A stretch of DNA of 64,000 nt from an uncultured Acidobacteriota bacterium (GTDB lineage Bacteria > Acidobacteriota > Blastocatellia > RBC074), in assembly GCA_902825875.1 (NCBI GenBank), contig CADECP010000011.1:114453-178452 (forward strand), in the 5' to 3' direction. Both the position numbers and the translations under genes were made by a program. Below the pieces are notes generated by a model, which was not told the origin of the DNA, ran no database searches, and saw only the letters and a list, made by a program, of their open reading frames with translations. Below, one piece after another: positions 1-8,270 of the stretch; position 1 is the first letter of the stretch; the number at the start of each line of letters is the position of its first letter.

Positions 1-1015
1 TTTGAACCGGCATCGGGATTTTTTCGGATGTCTTGACTGCATACCGAATGTCCCAACTATTGCGCGCATTCAAATGCAGAAGCAAAACTGCGACTTGCTT
101 GCTTCCGTAAATTCGACTTCCCTCTTGTTCCGTGCGCTGTTCCCAAAGGCCATCTTTTGCTCTCTGGAACAGATACCAACGTGGCGTGGAGTCGAATTTT
201 GCAGGCTCGCCAGCCGACGCTTTCCATTTCACGATGCTGATAATGCAATAGACGTCTTCTTCCTTGCCGCCGCTTTTCAGGCCAAGCTGATACCGGCTCT
301 CGACAAAGCCATGGATCAGTGCTGTCGCACTTGAACTCAGAGAACCGCTTTGAGCAATGAGAGTGCCGTCCTCAAAATTGACGAAGTCGCTAACAGGTCG
401 GTCTTTCTGCTTCTCCTTATCTTTATCCTTCTCCGCGCCTTTATAAATCAAATCGCTAGCCTTGAATTCATTGGCCACGCTGATAGTCAATGAATCTGAA
501 TTTGATCCTGGCGACCTTTCCACATCCTTGGCTTTCTGCTGCGCGGCTGGCGCATCCTCTGAAGGATCGAAAAGCTTTTGAGCAGGCGGCGCAAAGACAA
601 CGCTGAGCGGATTGGGGTCGGCAATTCTGATGCCGATCTTAAAGACAAACTTCCGGTTATTGGCATCAATAACTTCGATCTCTGGATTGAAATCCCCTGA
701 TTCCTCCGGTTTGCCACTGATCTTCAGTTTTGCCGGGGCGGTGCCGTCCTTATTTTCAATGGCCTTGATCTCAATCCCTTTGGGAAACTTCGTTGCGCTG
801 CTGGTTGTCAGCGCAAACTGAAATGGCAATTTGCCGCCCTCAATCGCCAAGATGCAGTCATGGTCGCTGTTGCCTACTTTAATTTTGTACTCGATGCCAA
901 TTTCACCGTCAGGCAAGACGATCGTTGTTTGTGCCTGCGCTGATATGAAGGCCACGTTCAAGCAAAGCCCTACTGCCAACAAGGCCAATCTCGAAAAAAA
1001 CTTTATGCAATGCAT
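1..1015 (-). CDS. secreted protein with putative Ig-like domain (partial, runs off left edge)
   Basis: The reading frame is open from an ATG at 1015 to the window edge, at least 338 codons. A GGAGGT Shine-Dalgarno sits 7 nt upstream of the start. Residues 1-29 form a signal peptide (basic MHCIKFFSR, hydrophobic core, then ISAQAQ), so the product is exported. The following ~100 residues (GIEYKIKVGN..., GGKLPFQFAL, LKISGKPEESGDF, KFVFKIGIRI) have the look of the He_PIG/putative-Ig beta-sandwich repeat. A Lys/Glu-rich linker and a C-terminal region without recognised motifs follow. It lies downstream of the sigma factor and its small partner on the same strand, so it may be part of that regulon. 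No catalytic motif is visible; function unknown. Confidence 0.75.
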   Translation of the reverse strand, partial: MHCIKFFSRLALLAVGLCLNVAFISAQAQTTIVLPDGEIGIEYKIKVGNSDHDCILAIEGGKLPFQFALTTSSATKFPKGIEIKAIENKDGTAPAKLKISGKPEESGDFNPEIEVIDANNRKFVFKIGIRIADPNPLSVVFAPPAQKLFDPSEDAPAAQQKAKDVERSPGSNSDSLTISVANEFKASDLIYKGAEKDKDKEKQKDRPVSDFVNFEDGTLIAQSGSLSSSATALIHGFVESRYQLGLKSGGKEEDVYCIISIVKWKASAGEPAKFDSTPRWYLFQRAKDGLWEQRTEQEGSRIYGSKQVAVLLLHLNARNSWDIRYAVKTSEKIPMPVQ

Positions 1016-1061
1016 TCTTTTTACCTCCGGTTAACAAACAGTTGCAGGTTCTTGGTTGGGC

Positions 1062-1084
1062 GGAGCAGGTTCTGAACCTGCCCC
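1062..1084 (-). terminator. GC-rich hairpin between anti-sigma-like gene and Ig-like gene
   Basis: The arms GGAGCAGGT and ACCTGCCCC pair with one mismatch on the plus strand, which becomes a G-U wobble in the minus-strand RNA. The loop is about five nt. No T tract follows, so this may be an RNA stabiliser or a rho-dependent end and not a true intrinsic terminator. Confidence 0.35.
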
Positions 1085-1162
1085 ATCCTCTAAATTCACA
1101 ATCTGAAAATCGCAACAAGCCTGACCCACAACCCAATAGCGCGATTTCAGAGCCGAACCAAA

Positions 1163-1522
1163 TCAGCGATTGATTCCCAGTCGCGCCAACCAGCGATGCC
1201 ACCAAAAGCGCACTTTGGTCGCCAACGACTGAATTAAAGTGAAAGAAACAACTTCGTTCGGGTTCTGCGGTTGCTGCGTTGCTTCCACCCGGTTGCGACG
1301 TTCGGCGGAGCGTAAAAAGCAACTTTCAAATTGTTCGTGCTCTTCTGGCGAAAGCCGTCCGCTTTGGTATTGAGTTATAAGTTCCGTTTCAGCATTGAGC
1401 AGTTCATCAAAGAAAGATTCGTCAGTCAGGTATTGCAATTCGATGCTTTGCATTTCTTCTTCCGGCAGTTGGCCGAGCAGATAGCGTTTGAGCAGATCGA
1501 ATTTGGCTGAGTCTTTCTCCAC
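1163..1522 (-). CDS. small anti-sigma-like partner of the adjacent ECF sigma factor
   Basis: 119 residues, encoded 94 nt downstream of the sigma-factor ORF on the same strand. The N-terminal two thirds are helical and acidic (LLKRYLLGQLPEEEMQSIEL, then ETELITQYQSGRLSPEE). This resembles the helical bundle of acidobacterial proteins usually annotated as anti-sigma or zf-HC2-like, but the Cys/His zinc ligands of classical ZAS anti-sigma factors are absent (one Cys only). The C-terminus has a short hydrophobic, Trp-rich stretch (VRFWWHRWLARLGINR) that could contact the membrane. Its role as a sigma-factor antagonist is inferred from position. Confidence 0.55.
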   Translation of the reverse strand: MEKDSAKFDLLKRYLLGQLPEEEMQSIELQYLTDESFFDELLNAETELITQYQSGRLSPEEHEQFESCFLRSAERRNRVEATQQPQNPNEVVSFTLIQSLATKVRFWWHRWLARLGINR

Positions 1523-1616
1523 TGTTCATTTTTCCCTCCACACTTTCTTGTGGACCGTTGGCGCGGCGGTTTCATTTGGCGGACATTTCGCGCGGTGAGG
1601 TTTTCGCCAATTGGTT

Positions 1617-2645
1617 TCAGGCTGTTTTGTGCTGCATCTGCTTTTTGATCTTGCGCCCCAGGCTGGCACGAATGCGGTGAACTCGGATTTTCAGAGCGTT
1701 GATGGTGATGCCCATTCGCTCGGCCATCTCTTTGCGAGCCTTGATGCGCTCCCGTTTTTCGTAGCGATGGTAATTGAGTAACAGCAGCCGCGTTTCTTCA
1801 GGCAGTTCCCGTAAACAGGTTTCCATGCAATCCATCAAACTGCCCAGTCGTTGCCGCTGCTGATCCTGAAGTTCGGTCTCTGCCGGGTCAGTCAACGGCG
1901 TTTCGTATGGAGTCAGGTCGTCCAGGGAAATGAACCGCCGCTCGCGGCTTTCTTGATATTCCCTCAACACATTGCGAGCGACGCCATAAAAATAGGCTGA
2001 CGGGTCGGCGGCACGTATGACTTCTCCCTCGCTCAATCGGCGTGCAACACGGTTGAAGACTTCGTCGGCCAGGTCGAGCGTCGAATTGCATCCACGGCAT
2101 TCAAAAAACTTTGCCAGCCGTTGGCGCAGCGCCACGTATTTTTGAGCGGCCTGCTCGACGTCTGCATTCAGACTGGCCAGCAATGCTGCGAACGATGAAT
2201 GGTTCATTTCGCTGGCAAAGTTCCGGCCTGCAGAGCTTTCCGGCATTTCCTGAATGAAGAGCGGTATGCAGCCGGAACCTGTTGAATCAATTTCTGATTC
2301 TGGTTTTGGTTCCGGCTGCCCCTTTGGCTGAAGAAGCAACTCTTTGATTTTATTCGTTTCCGGCAATGTTCCGGCGAAGGGCCAGGGGATGTTTGAACTT
2401 TGCCGCCAATTGACTGACAAAGAGCTTAAACAAACCATCAAAAAACCATCATCCGTTTCGGTGAAGTGGGCTTTGCCTGATTCAACCATCTGGTAAACGG
2501 CGCGAGAACTGATTCCGGTCAGGATTACTACCTCTTCCGGCGTCACCCAAGCCACTGGCTGGTTGCATTGTTGGCACCAGTTCTCAGAGATTTTTCCACG
2601 ACGTTTAACGGTCAGCCTTCTATTGGTTTCGATGATTATCTGCAT
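1617..2645 (-). CDS. ECF-type sigma-70 factor with N-terminal excisionase-like HTH domain
   Basis: Start placed at the ATG at 2645, preceded by GGAGAGGA at good spacing; an ATG at 2675 extends the frame by 10 residues. In the longer numbering, residues 30-85 carry two Cys (WCQQC) and a helix-turn-helix of the MerR/excisionase look (TPEEVVILTGISSRAVYQMV). A ~70-residue Pro/Glu/Ser linker leads to a sigma unit from about residue 157. That unit has region 2 (DLADEVFNRVARRL, then DPSAYFYGVARNVLREYQES) and region 4 (CLRELPEETRLLLLNYHRYE, then AERMGITINALKIRVHRIRA). A sigma-only product could start at the internal ATG at 2207, but no good ribosome site is seen there. It probably recruits RNA polymerase to genes such as the adjacent cassette. 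Confidence 0.8.
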   Translation of the reverse strand: MQIIIETNRRLTVKRRGKISENWCQQCNQPVAWVTPEEVVILTGISSRAVYQMVESGKAHFTETDDGFLMVCLSSLSVNWRQSSNIPWPFAGTLPETNKIKELLLQPKGQPEPKPESEIDSTGSGCIPLFIQEMPESSAGRNFASEMNHSSFAALLASLNADVEQAAQKYVALRQRLAKFFECRGCNSTLDLADEVFNRVARRLSEGEVIRAADPSAYFYGVARNVLREYQESRERRFISLDDLTPYETPLTDPAETELQDQQRQRLGSLMDCMETCLRELPEETRLLLLNYHRYEKRERIKARKEMAERMGITINALKIRVHRIRASLGRKIKKQMQHKTA

Positions 2646-2825
2646 CTCTTTTCCTCTCCATTCCCAAAATGCCATTCACCTCAGACATTGAGCGTGATAA
2701 ATTCGGCTTGGCCATATTGGAATTGTTTCGACGGACGGAAGATGACAAACGGGCGGGCTAAAAATCCTAAAAGCCTGTCTCAAAAACCTCTCAAAGTTTT
2801 CTAAAACGGCGGTTTATCAACATTT

Positions 2826-5291
2826 ATGAACCAGACTCCCCAATGTTTGTACGAGTTCGATTGTTTTCGGCTGGATGTTTCTGAACACCTGCTGCTGCGT
2901 GAAGGCCAAGCCATTCCTCTGACCCCAAAAGTCTTTGAAACCTTGCTGGTGTTGGTGGAAAACCGCGGGCGCACAATGAGCAAGGAAGAATTGATGCAGC
3001 GTTTGTGGCCGGACAGTTTTGTCGAAGAAGCCAACCTGACACAGAACATCTCTGTCATTCGTCGCGCGCTCGGAGAAAATTCCGCCTCTCCACGCTTCAT
3101 TGAAACCATACCTAAACGTGGCTATCGCTTTATCGCCGAGGTGAAGGAAGAGGAAGACAAGGCGAACCTGGTTATTGAAGAGCACACAACTACGGCAATC
3201 AGCATCAGCGGAATCAGCAGTTTCAATGCTCATTCGCCTTTGCCTGAAAACCAGGAAATACTGGTGCAGACCAATCAGAGAGATTTATTGCCGAATCGAA
3301 TATCAATCTGGTTGAAAGAACGCCCCCGAACGATGGTGATCAGTTCCACTCTGGCGGTGACGGTGTTCGCCACCAGTTTGATCTTCTGGTGGGTAAAACC
3401 TGCCGAGCCGCCTGCTTTCTGGCAGGGCGAGGTGCGCGCGGAATTGCTATTTGGCGCATTGAGTGAACAAAACGGCATGCTCTCTGACAGCCGCTTTTCG
3501 CCAGACGGAAAAATGATCGCCTATTCCGAGGTGAATGGAGGGGCTTCGCATATTCGAGTCAGGCTCCAGACCCCTGGCAGCAGGCCACAACAAATCACGC
3601 AGGAAAATTCCTGGGATGTCAGCCCGGTGTGGTCGCCGGATGGTAGTTGGCTTGCATATCTTTCCGACCGGGACCGGCATTGGGGCATCTGGAAAATTCC
3701 GGCACTGGGCGGCACGCCGCAATGGCTTGGACATGTGACCGAAGATTCAGCCGTCACCAAAGGCACGCGCGCTTCGTTGGTGGCCTGGGCAAAACAGGAT
3801 TCAGCGATTTACTACAGCCTGGCAGGTAACTTGTACCGGTTCGATATTCAAACGCAAAAACACTCCCAGTTAACACACTTTCAATGGGGAGAGCTTTCGG
3901 GACAAGGCTTTGCGCTGGCGCCGGACGAAGCGCAAACTGTTTTTACCGCGCGGCGCAACGGTCAATCGGATATTTGGCGCGTAAAGTTGCCTGACGGAAC
4001 TCCAATCCGCGTAACAGACGATCCCGCGCCGCAACTTTATCCACGCTGGCATCCTCAAGGTGAGTGGGTCTTTTACAACTCCATTCGTGATGGTAAACCT
4101 CAACTCCAAATGATTTCGGTGAAGGGCGGTCAGCCACTGACACTTCGTTTGAATGATATACATGACTACCTTGCCGACGTTTCCCCTGACGGACAGCAAC
4201 TGTTGTGTTATGGCGAACAACATAAGTCCAATCTCTTTGTCGTGGAAAATGATGCTGAAGCCTCCGATGAAACGCGGTTGACTGATTATTCCGGAGTGGC
4301 TTTCTGGCCCAACCTTTCTCCAGACGAAAAATTTCTTGCGTTCCATTTTTTACCGGGTGACCGCTTTGCCTGGGACCCGCGGCAAAGCGTCCGTGGAGTC
4401 ATCGAAACCCGCGCCCCGGAACGCCGACAGGATTTGCCAAATGCAATTGAGCCTCAGTGGTCGCCTGATGGCGAGTGGATCGCATTTTTGCGGCGGACAA
4501 AATCGCTGTATCAACTTCTGATGACCAGATCGGTGGGTGGCAAGGAGGAAGTTCTGGTTGACAGCCATGTCTTCTTTGGCGGAGCAACCACGGGGTTGGC
4601 ACTCAATATCTTCCAAACGGCGGATTTTGCTTGGTCTCCGGATAGCCGCCAAATTGCCTATGCCGCGAAAGAGGAAGGGGTATTCAATATCCAGCGAGTG
4701 GAAGTTGCGACTCGCGTCCGGCATTCCGTTTCAGCCGGTCAGGATGCAAATCAGGAAACCTCTTCTCCACGTTGGTCGCCTGACGGAACACAGCTTGCGT
4801 GGATTAACGAAGATTGGGGAACAAGAATCAGCAGCGTATGGATAAAGCTTCCTGGCAGCGCTGTGCAAGCCGAGAAAATTTTTCAGACTGATCAAATTCT
4901 GCGCCTGCTGGGATGGACTTCCGCCAATGAAATATTGATCGCGTTGGCTGCACCAGGAGAAATGGCGCGCACGCAGCGGGTTGCAATCAGTTTATTTCGC
5001 TGTTCAACAACACAACACTCGGCGCAATTCATCCGTGAATTCCCTTCGGCCTACCTTTCCAATTTTTATCTTTCACCTGATCGGCGAAACGTTTCTTTCG
5101 TTGCGGCACAAGAAGGTGGAGACAATCTCTGGATTCTATCGCTGTCTGATGGCGAGGTTCGGCAGGTGACAAGGAACAATGATCCAAAAGTGTTCCTCTC
5201 CAGCCTTGCCTGGGGCCCTCAGAGCAACAGGATTTACTTTGGAAAGCAGACCCGTGAAAGCCTGCTTTCTGTCATTACCAAGCAACCGTGA
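2826..5291 (+). CDS. membrane-anchored winged-helix regulator with PD40/TolB-like beta-propeller
   Basis: 821 residues. Residues ~7-107 are an OmpR/CadC-type winged helix (IPLTPKVFETLLVLVENRGR, SVIRRALGE, IETIPKRGYRFIAEV). A single membrane segment lies at ~170-190 (VISSTLAVTVFATSLIFWWV). The rest holds about nine WD40-like PD40 blades, each with an SPDG-type turn (FSPDGKMIAYSE, WSPDGSWLAYLSD, WSPDGEWIAFLRR, WSPDGTQLAWINE). The layout is that of CadC-like sensors: cytoplasmic DNA-binding head, periplasmic propeller that could sense a ligand. It is divergent from the sigma gene with a 150-bp gap and lies 14 nt upstream of the small Cys-rich gene, so it may be the local regulator. No clear Shine-Dalgarno is seen. 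Confidence 0.85.
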   Translation: MNQTPQCLYEFDCFRLDVSEHLLLREGQAIPLTPKVFETLLVLVENRGRTMSKEELMQRLWPDSFVEEANLTQNISVIRRALGENSASPRFIETIPKRGYRFIAEVKEEEDKANLVIEEHTTTAISISGISSFNAHSPLPENQEILVQTNQRDLLPNRISIWLKERPRTMVISSTLAVTVFATSLIFWWVKPAEPPAFWQGEVRAELLFGALSEQNGMLSDSRFSPDGKMIAYSEVNGGASHIRVRLQTPGSRPQQITQENSWDVSPVWSPDGSWLAYLSDRDRHWGIWKIPALGGTPQWLGHVTEDSAVTKGTRASLVAWAKQDSAIYYSLAGNLYRFDIQTQKHSQLTHFQWGELSGQGFALAPDEAQTVFTARRNGQSDIWRVKLPDGTPIRVTDDPAPQLYPRWHPQGEWVFYNSIRDGKPQLQMISVKGGQPLTLRLNDIHDYLADVSPDGQQLLCYGEQHKSNLFVVENDAEASDETRLTDYSGVAFWPNLSPDEKFLAFHFLPGDRFAWDPRQSVRGVIETRAPERRQDLPNAIEPQWSPDGEWIAFLRRTKSLYQLLMTRSVGGKEEVLVDSHVFFGGATTGLALNIFQTADFAWSPDSRQIAYAAKEEGVFNIQRVEVATRVRHSVSAGQDANQETSSPRWSPDGTQLAWINEDWGTRISSVWIKLPGSAVQAEKIFQTDQILRLLGWTSANEILIALAAPGEMARTQRVAISLFRCSTTQHSAQFIREFPSAYLSNFYLSPDRRNVSFVAAQEGGDNLWILSLSDGEVRQVTRNNDPKVFLSSLAWGPQSNRIYFGKQTRESLLSVITKQP

Positions 5292-5305
5292 AGGAGTTGA
5301 ACACA

Positions 5306-5608
5306 ATGGATCAAAACGAAATTTATCTCGATGCCGTACTGGGTGCCTTCAAAAGAAAGGCGCTTGTCTATCTTGCGGCCACTCATGACAGCAATGGCCA
5401 CCTATTGCCAAGCGACAAACGCCAGCGAGTAAATCTGGTAAAAAATGCACTGAAGGCGTTGTCATTTGAAACCTACACAATCGCTGCTCCAAACCCTGAA
5501 GACCCGAACAATTATGGCTGCCCCGAAGGAACATTTTGCCGGGGCGGAGTTTGCGTGGACATTGAGTTGGGGTTTGACTGGTCAGACGATTTAGGCCCAA
5601 TCAGCTAA
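5306..5608 (+). CDS. small hypothetical protein with C-terminal Cys motif
   Basis: 100 residues. The ATG at 5306 follows AAGGAG with 9 nt spacing; a GTG at 5288 is in frame but overlaps the upstream stop. The N-terminal ~60 residues are charged and helical (YLDAVLGAFKRKALVYLAAT, VNLVKNALKALSF). The C-terminal ~35 hold a compact three-Cys cluster, YGCPEGTFCRGGVCVDIE, followed by an acidic tail. There is no signal peptide. The leader-plus-Cys-core layout resembles ribosomal peptide precursors or small redox/metal carriers, but no known family was recognised. It lies between the propeller regulator and the tyrosinase-like gene with short gaps, which suggests co-transcription. Confidence 0.6.
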   Translation: MDQNEIYLDAVLGAFKRKALVYLAATHDSNGHLLPSDKRQRVNLVKNALKALSFETYTIAAPNPEDPNNYGCPEGTFCRGGVCVDIELGFDWSDDLGPIS

Positions 5609-5663
5609 ATCCAGTGACAGCAGCCACGCCAGAATTCGGAAGATGAATCAGGGAGAAGGAAAT

Positions 5664-6401
5664 ATGCGATTACCGGATCACATTTATAACGCGCTCAAAC
5701 CGTTATTCGCGCAACATGCCGATTGGCATGTTGCGCGAATGCCAGAACATCCTCATTTGCGGGGGCCAGGAACACACTTTCCAGATCTTCAGGGCTTGAA
5801 TCAAGCCGGGAGCGGCGATCAGTTTCTGCGCTTTCATCGAGAAATGGTGCGTATCTTCAAGTGGGTATTAGCCAATACGCCAGGGCCAGCTTACCCCTAT
5901 ACACCGTGGCCAAGGTTGCCGGATTGGGTCGCCAATCTCTTCGAATCCAGCAGGCCGGGATTTCTTGCCGAGGCCTATCAAGAAACGAATCGCTTAGTGA
6001 TAGAAGGAACCGCAGACGAATTGGGGAACTTTATTGAGGCGACCCGCCTTAGTTCACATCCGGTTCGTGGCATCCATAATCGGACTCATGGAACTGTAGC
6101 GGCCTATGAACGGCAGACCTTTGGTGTAAGCAATCCGCTTCTGGTGGATGCGCAGATGGATTCATCCAGAACGGCTCCGCATAATGAACACTTCTGGGGA
6201 TTGCATGGCTGGATTGATGAGGTTTTCGCCGAATGGCAACGACTGCACGATGAGATAGTTGATCAGTCTCCACTCGACCCTGCACTAGGCGGGCATGGTC
6301 ATGGCGGCCATCCACATCATGAGGTTGGCGTTGTAAATCAACCTGCGGCCTCAGTTTCCGTGGACGAATCCAAAATCTTCAAACCGATTTGGGAAGAATA
6401 G
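5664..6401 (+). CDS. tyrosinase-like (type 3 copper) domain protein
   Basis: 245 residues from the ATG at 5664, preceded by GGAGAAGGA; an ATG at 5643 has a worse site. The layout matches the tyrosinase/hemocyanin di-copper fold. The CuA-like half has His22, His29, His38 and FLRFHREMVRIF (His58). The CuB-like half has GIHNRTHGTV (His138, His142) and HFWGLHGWIDEVFAEWQ (His176, His181), close to the family's F-x-x-HH-x-x-ID-x-x-x-x-x-W pattern. The classical second His before the ID is replaced by Gly182-Trp183, so copper binding and oxidase activity are uncertain. A His-rich tail (GGHGHGGHPHHE) could bind metal. No signal peptide. The 5' part contains a perfect 16-bp inverted repeat. Confidence 0.6.
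   Translation: MRLPDHIYNALKPLFAQHADWHVARMPEHPHLRGPGTHFPDLQGLNQAGSGDQFLRFHREMVRIFKWVLANTPGPAYPYTPWPRLPDWVANLFESSRPGFLAEAYQETNRLVIEGTADELGNFIEATRLSSHPVRGIHNRTHGTVAAYERQTFGVSNPLLVDAQMDSSRTAPHNEHFWGLHGWIDEVFAEWQRLHDEIVDQSPLDPALGGHGHGGHPHHEVGVVNQPAASVSVDESKIFKPIWEE
5705..5740 (+). repeat. perfect 16-bp inverted repeat inside the tyrosinase-like gene
   Basis: ATTCGCGCAACATGCC at 5705-5720 is the exact reverse complement of 5725-5740, with a four-base GATT loop. It lies about 40 nt after the chosen start codon and is fully coding. Confidence 0.9.
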
Positions 6402-6575
6402 AAGCCAAAATTCAATTCCACAGCGTCCTCAGCCATTCTCAAACTTACAAGGTCTCATATCATTCAAAATCATATTCATTGAAAGACTTCTCCTTGCGTG
6501 GTGTTTCGGTTCCGGTTGGTTTAAGGTTTGCATCTGCATTTGAGTACGAAACGAGAATCACAAAAACCGGAAACG

Positions 6576-8270
6576 ATGTCGAAGCCCAATTCTCCGGCGG
6601 AAACAAACGCCGCTTATGACCCGCGCAATCCGCTGATCGTCCAGAGCGACCGCAGCCTGTTGCTGGAAGTTCATAATCCTCTTTACGAAGAAGCGCGCGG
6701 AGCCATCAGCCCTTTTGCCGAACTCGAAAAAAGCCCGGAGCATATTCATACTTATCGCCTGACCCCGCTTTCACTGTGGAATGCGGCGGCTGCCGGATTG
6801 TCGGCGGAAACGATGTGCGCGGCGCTGAATCAATTTGCCAAATATCCCGTGCCGCAAAACGTACTGGCAGACATCACGGATTTGGCGGGGCGCTGGGGAC
6901 GCGTGCGATTGCGAAAGTACGATGGCGAATTGGTGTTGGAAACTGAAGACGAGGCGTTGCTGACAGAAATCGCCCGGCACAAAAGCGTCAAACCGTTTCT
7001 GGGAAAATCGCTTTCCGCTCGGGCGTTTCAGGTTCCGCTGCAATTTCGCGGCGCACTGAAACAGGCGTTGATTGCCGTTGGCTGGCCGGTGGAAGACCTG
7101 GCCGGTTATGTCGAAGGCGAAGCGCTGGAATTGAAGTTGCGGCTGGATTGTTTCGATCTGCGCGATTATCAGGATGACGCGGCGAAAGTCTTTTACCTGG
7201 CGGGTTCCGAACGCGGCGGCAGCGGAGTGATCGTGTTGCCCTGTGGCGCGGGCAAGACGATTGTCGGGATGGCGGCGCTGGCGTTGCTTGGCCAATCCAC
7301 GCTGATTCTGACCACCAGCCGGACTTCCGTGCAGCAGTGGCGGCGCGAATTGCTGGACAAAACGACGTTGCAATCCGAACAGATCGTCGAATACCAGAGT
7401 GATGAAAAACGGATCGGTCCGGTGACGCTGGCGACTTATCAGATGTTGACCTGGCGTCCGGACAAAACCGAAGACTTCCCGCACCTTCGCCTGTTTGAAG
7501 AGCACAACTGGGGACTGATTATTTACGACGAAGTGCATACGCTGCCCGCGCCGGTGTTCCGCATCACGGCGGAAGTGCAGGCGCGGCGGCGGCTGGGATT
7601 GACCGCGACCTTGATTCGCGAAGACGGGCGTGAAGGCGACGTGTTCAGTTTGATCGGTCCCAAACGTTATGACGCGCCGTGGCGCGATTTGGAATCTCGC
7701 GGCTGGATAGCGATGGCGCTTTGCACTGAAGTCCGCTGCAAATTGTCGCGTCCGTTGCGAATGGAATACGCCACTTCTCCGCCGCGGATGAAGTTCCGAC
7801 TGGCTTCTGAAAATCCTAGCAAAGTGGAACTGACCAAACGCATCATCGCCCGTCATCAGGACGCTCCTGTGTTGGTCATCGGACAATATCTGGAACAGTT
7901 GGAATCGCTGGCCAAAGAATTGAAAGCTCCGCTGGTGACCGGGAAAACGCCACAACGCGAACGCGAACGACTGTACGCCGAATTCCGTAACGGAAATCTG
8001 CGCACACTGGTCTTATCCAAAGTCGGCAACTTCGCGCTGGATCTGCCCGATGCCGAAGTCCTGTTGCAAGTGTCCGGCGCTTTCGGTTCGCGTCAGGAAG
8101 AAGCCCAGCGGCTGGGGCGTGTGCTGCGGCCCAAGCCAGACGGGCGTCCCGCGCATTTTTACACCCTGATCAGCCGCGAAACCGACGAAGAAGACTTCGC
8201 GCATCACCGCCAGTTGTTTTTAACCGAACAGGGCTACAGTTATCGCATTTTGGATGAGGAGGAAGTTTGA
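6576..8270 (+). CDS. XPB/Rad25-type superfamily 2 DNA helicase
   Basis: 564 residues from the ATG at 6576; an ATG-equivalent at 6528 would add 16 unconserved residues. The N-terminal domain is XPB-like (NPLIVQSDRSLLLEVHNPLY, SPEHIHTYRLTPLSLWNAA). Next come the motor motifs: Walker A CGAGKT at ~224-228, DEVH box at ~318-321, LTATLIREDGREGD (motif III), and motif VI EAQRLGRVLRP. XPB in eukaryotes unwinds DNA in TFIIH; bacterial homologues are ATP-dependent 3'-5' helicases proposed to act in repair. The stop codon overlaps the TTG start of the next gene, so the two are translationally coupled. Confidence 0.9.
   Translation: MSKPNSPAETNAAYDPRNPLIVQSDRSLLLEVHNPLYEEARGAISPFAELEKSPEHIHTYRLTPLSLWNAAAAGLSAETMCAALNQFAKYPVPQNVLADITDLAGRWGRVRLRKYDGELVLETEDEALLTEIARHKSVKPFLGKSLSARAFQVPLQFRGALKQALIAVGWPVEDLAGYVEGEALELKLRLDCFDLRDYQDDAAKVFYLAGSERGGSGVIVLPCGAGKTIVGMAALALLGQSTLILTTSRTSVQQWRRELLDKTTLQSEQIVEYQSDEKRIGPVTLATYQMLTWRPDKTEDFPHLRLFEEHNWGLIIYDEVHTLPAPVFRITAEVQARRRLGLTATLIREDGREGDVFSLIGPKRYDAPWRDLESRGWIAMALCTEVRCKLSRPLRMEYATSPPRMKFRLASENPSKVELTKRIIARHQDAPVLVIGQYLEQLESLAKELKAPLVTGKTPQRERERLYAEFRNGNLRTLVLSKVGNFALDLPDAEVLLQVSGAFGSRQEEAQRLGRVLRPKPDGRPAHFYTLISRETDEEDFAHHRQLFLTEQGYSYRILDEEEV

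Noticed and set aside
6771..7955. Minus-strand frame opposite the XPB gene
   Set aside because: Repetitive Arg/Gln/Phe composition typical of an antisense shadow; XPB motifs on the plus strand are complete.
6576..8270. XPB gene taken from an archaeon or eukaryote
   Set aside because: XPB-type helicases are known in several bacterial phyla together with the same partner protein, so recent cross-domain transfer need not be assumed.
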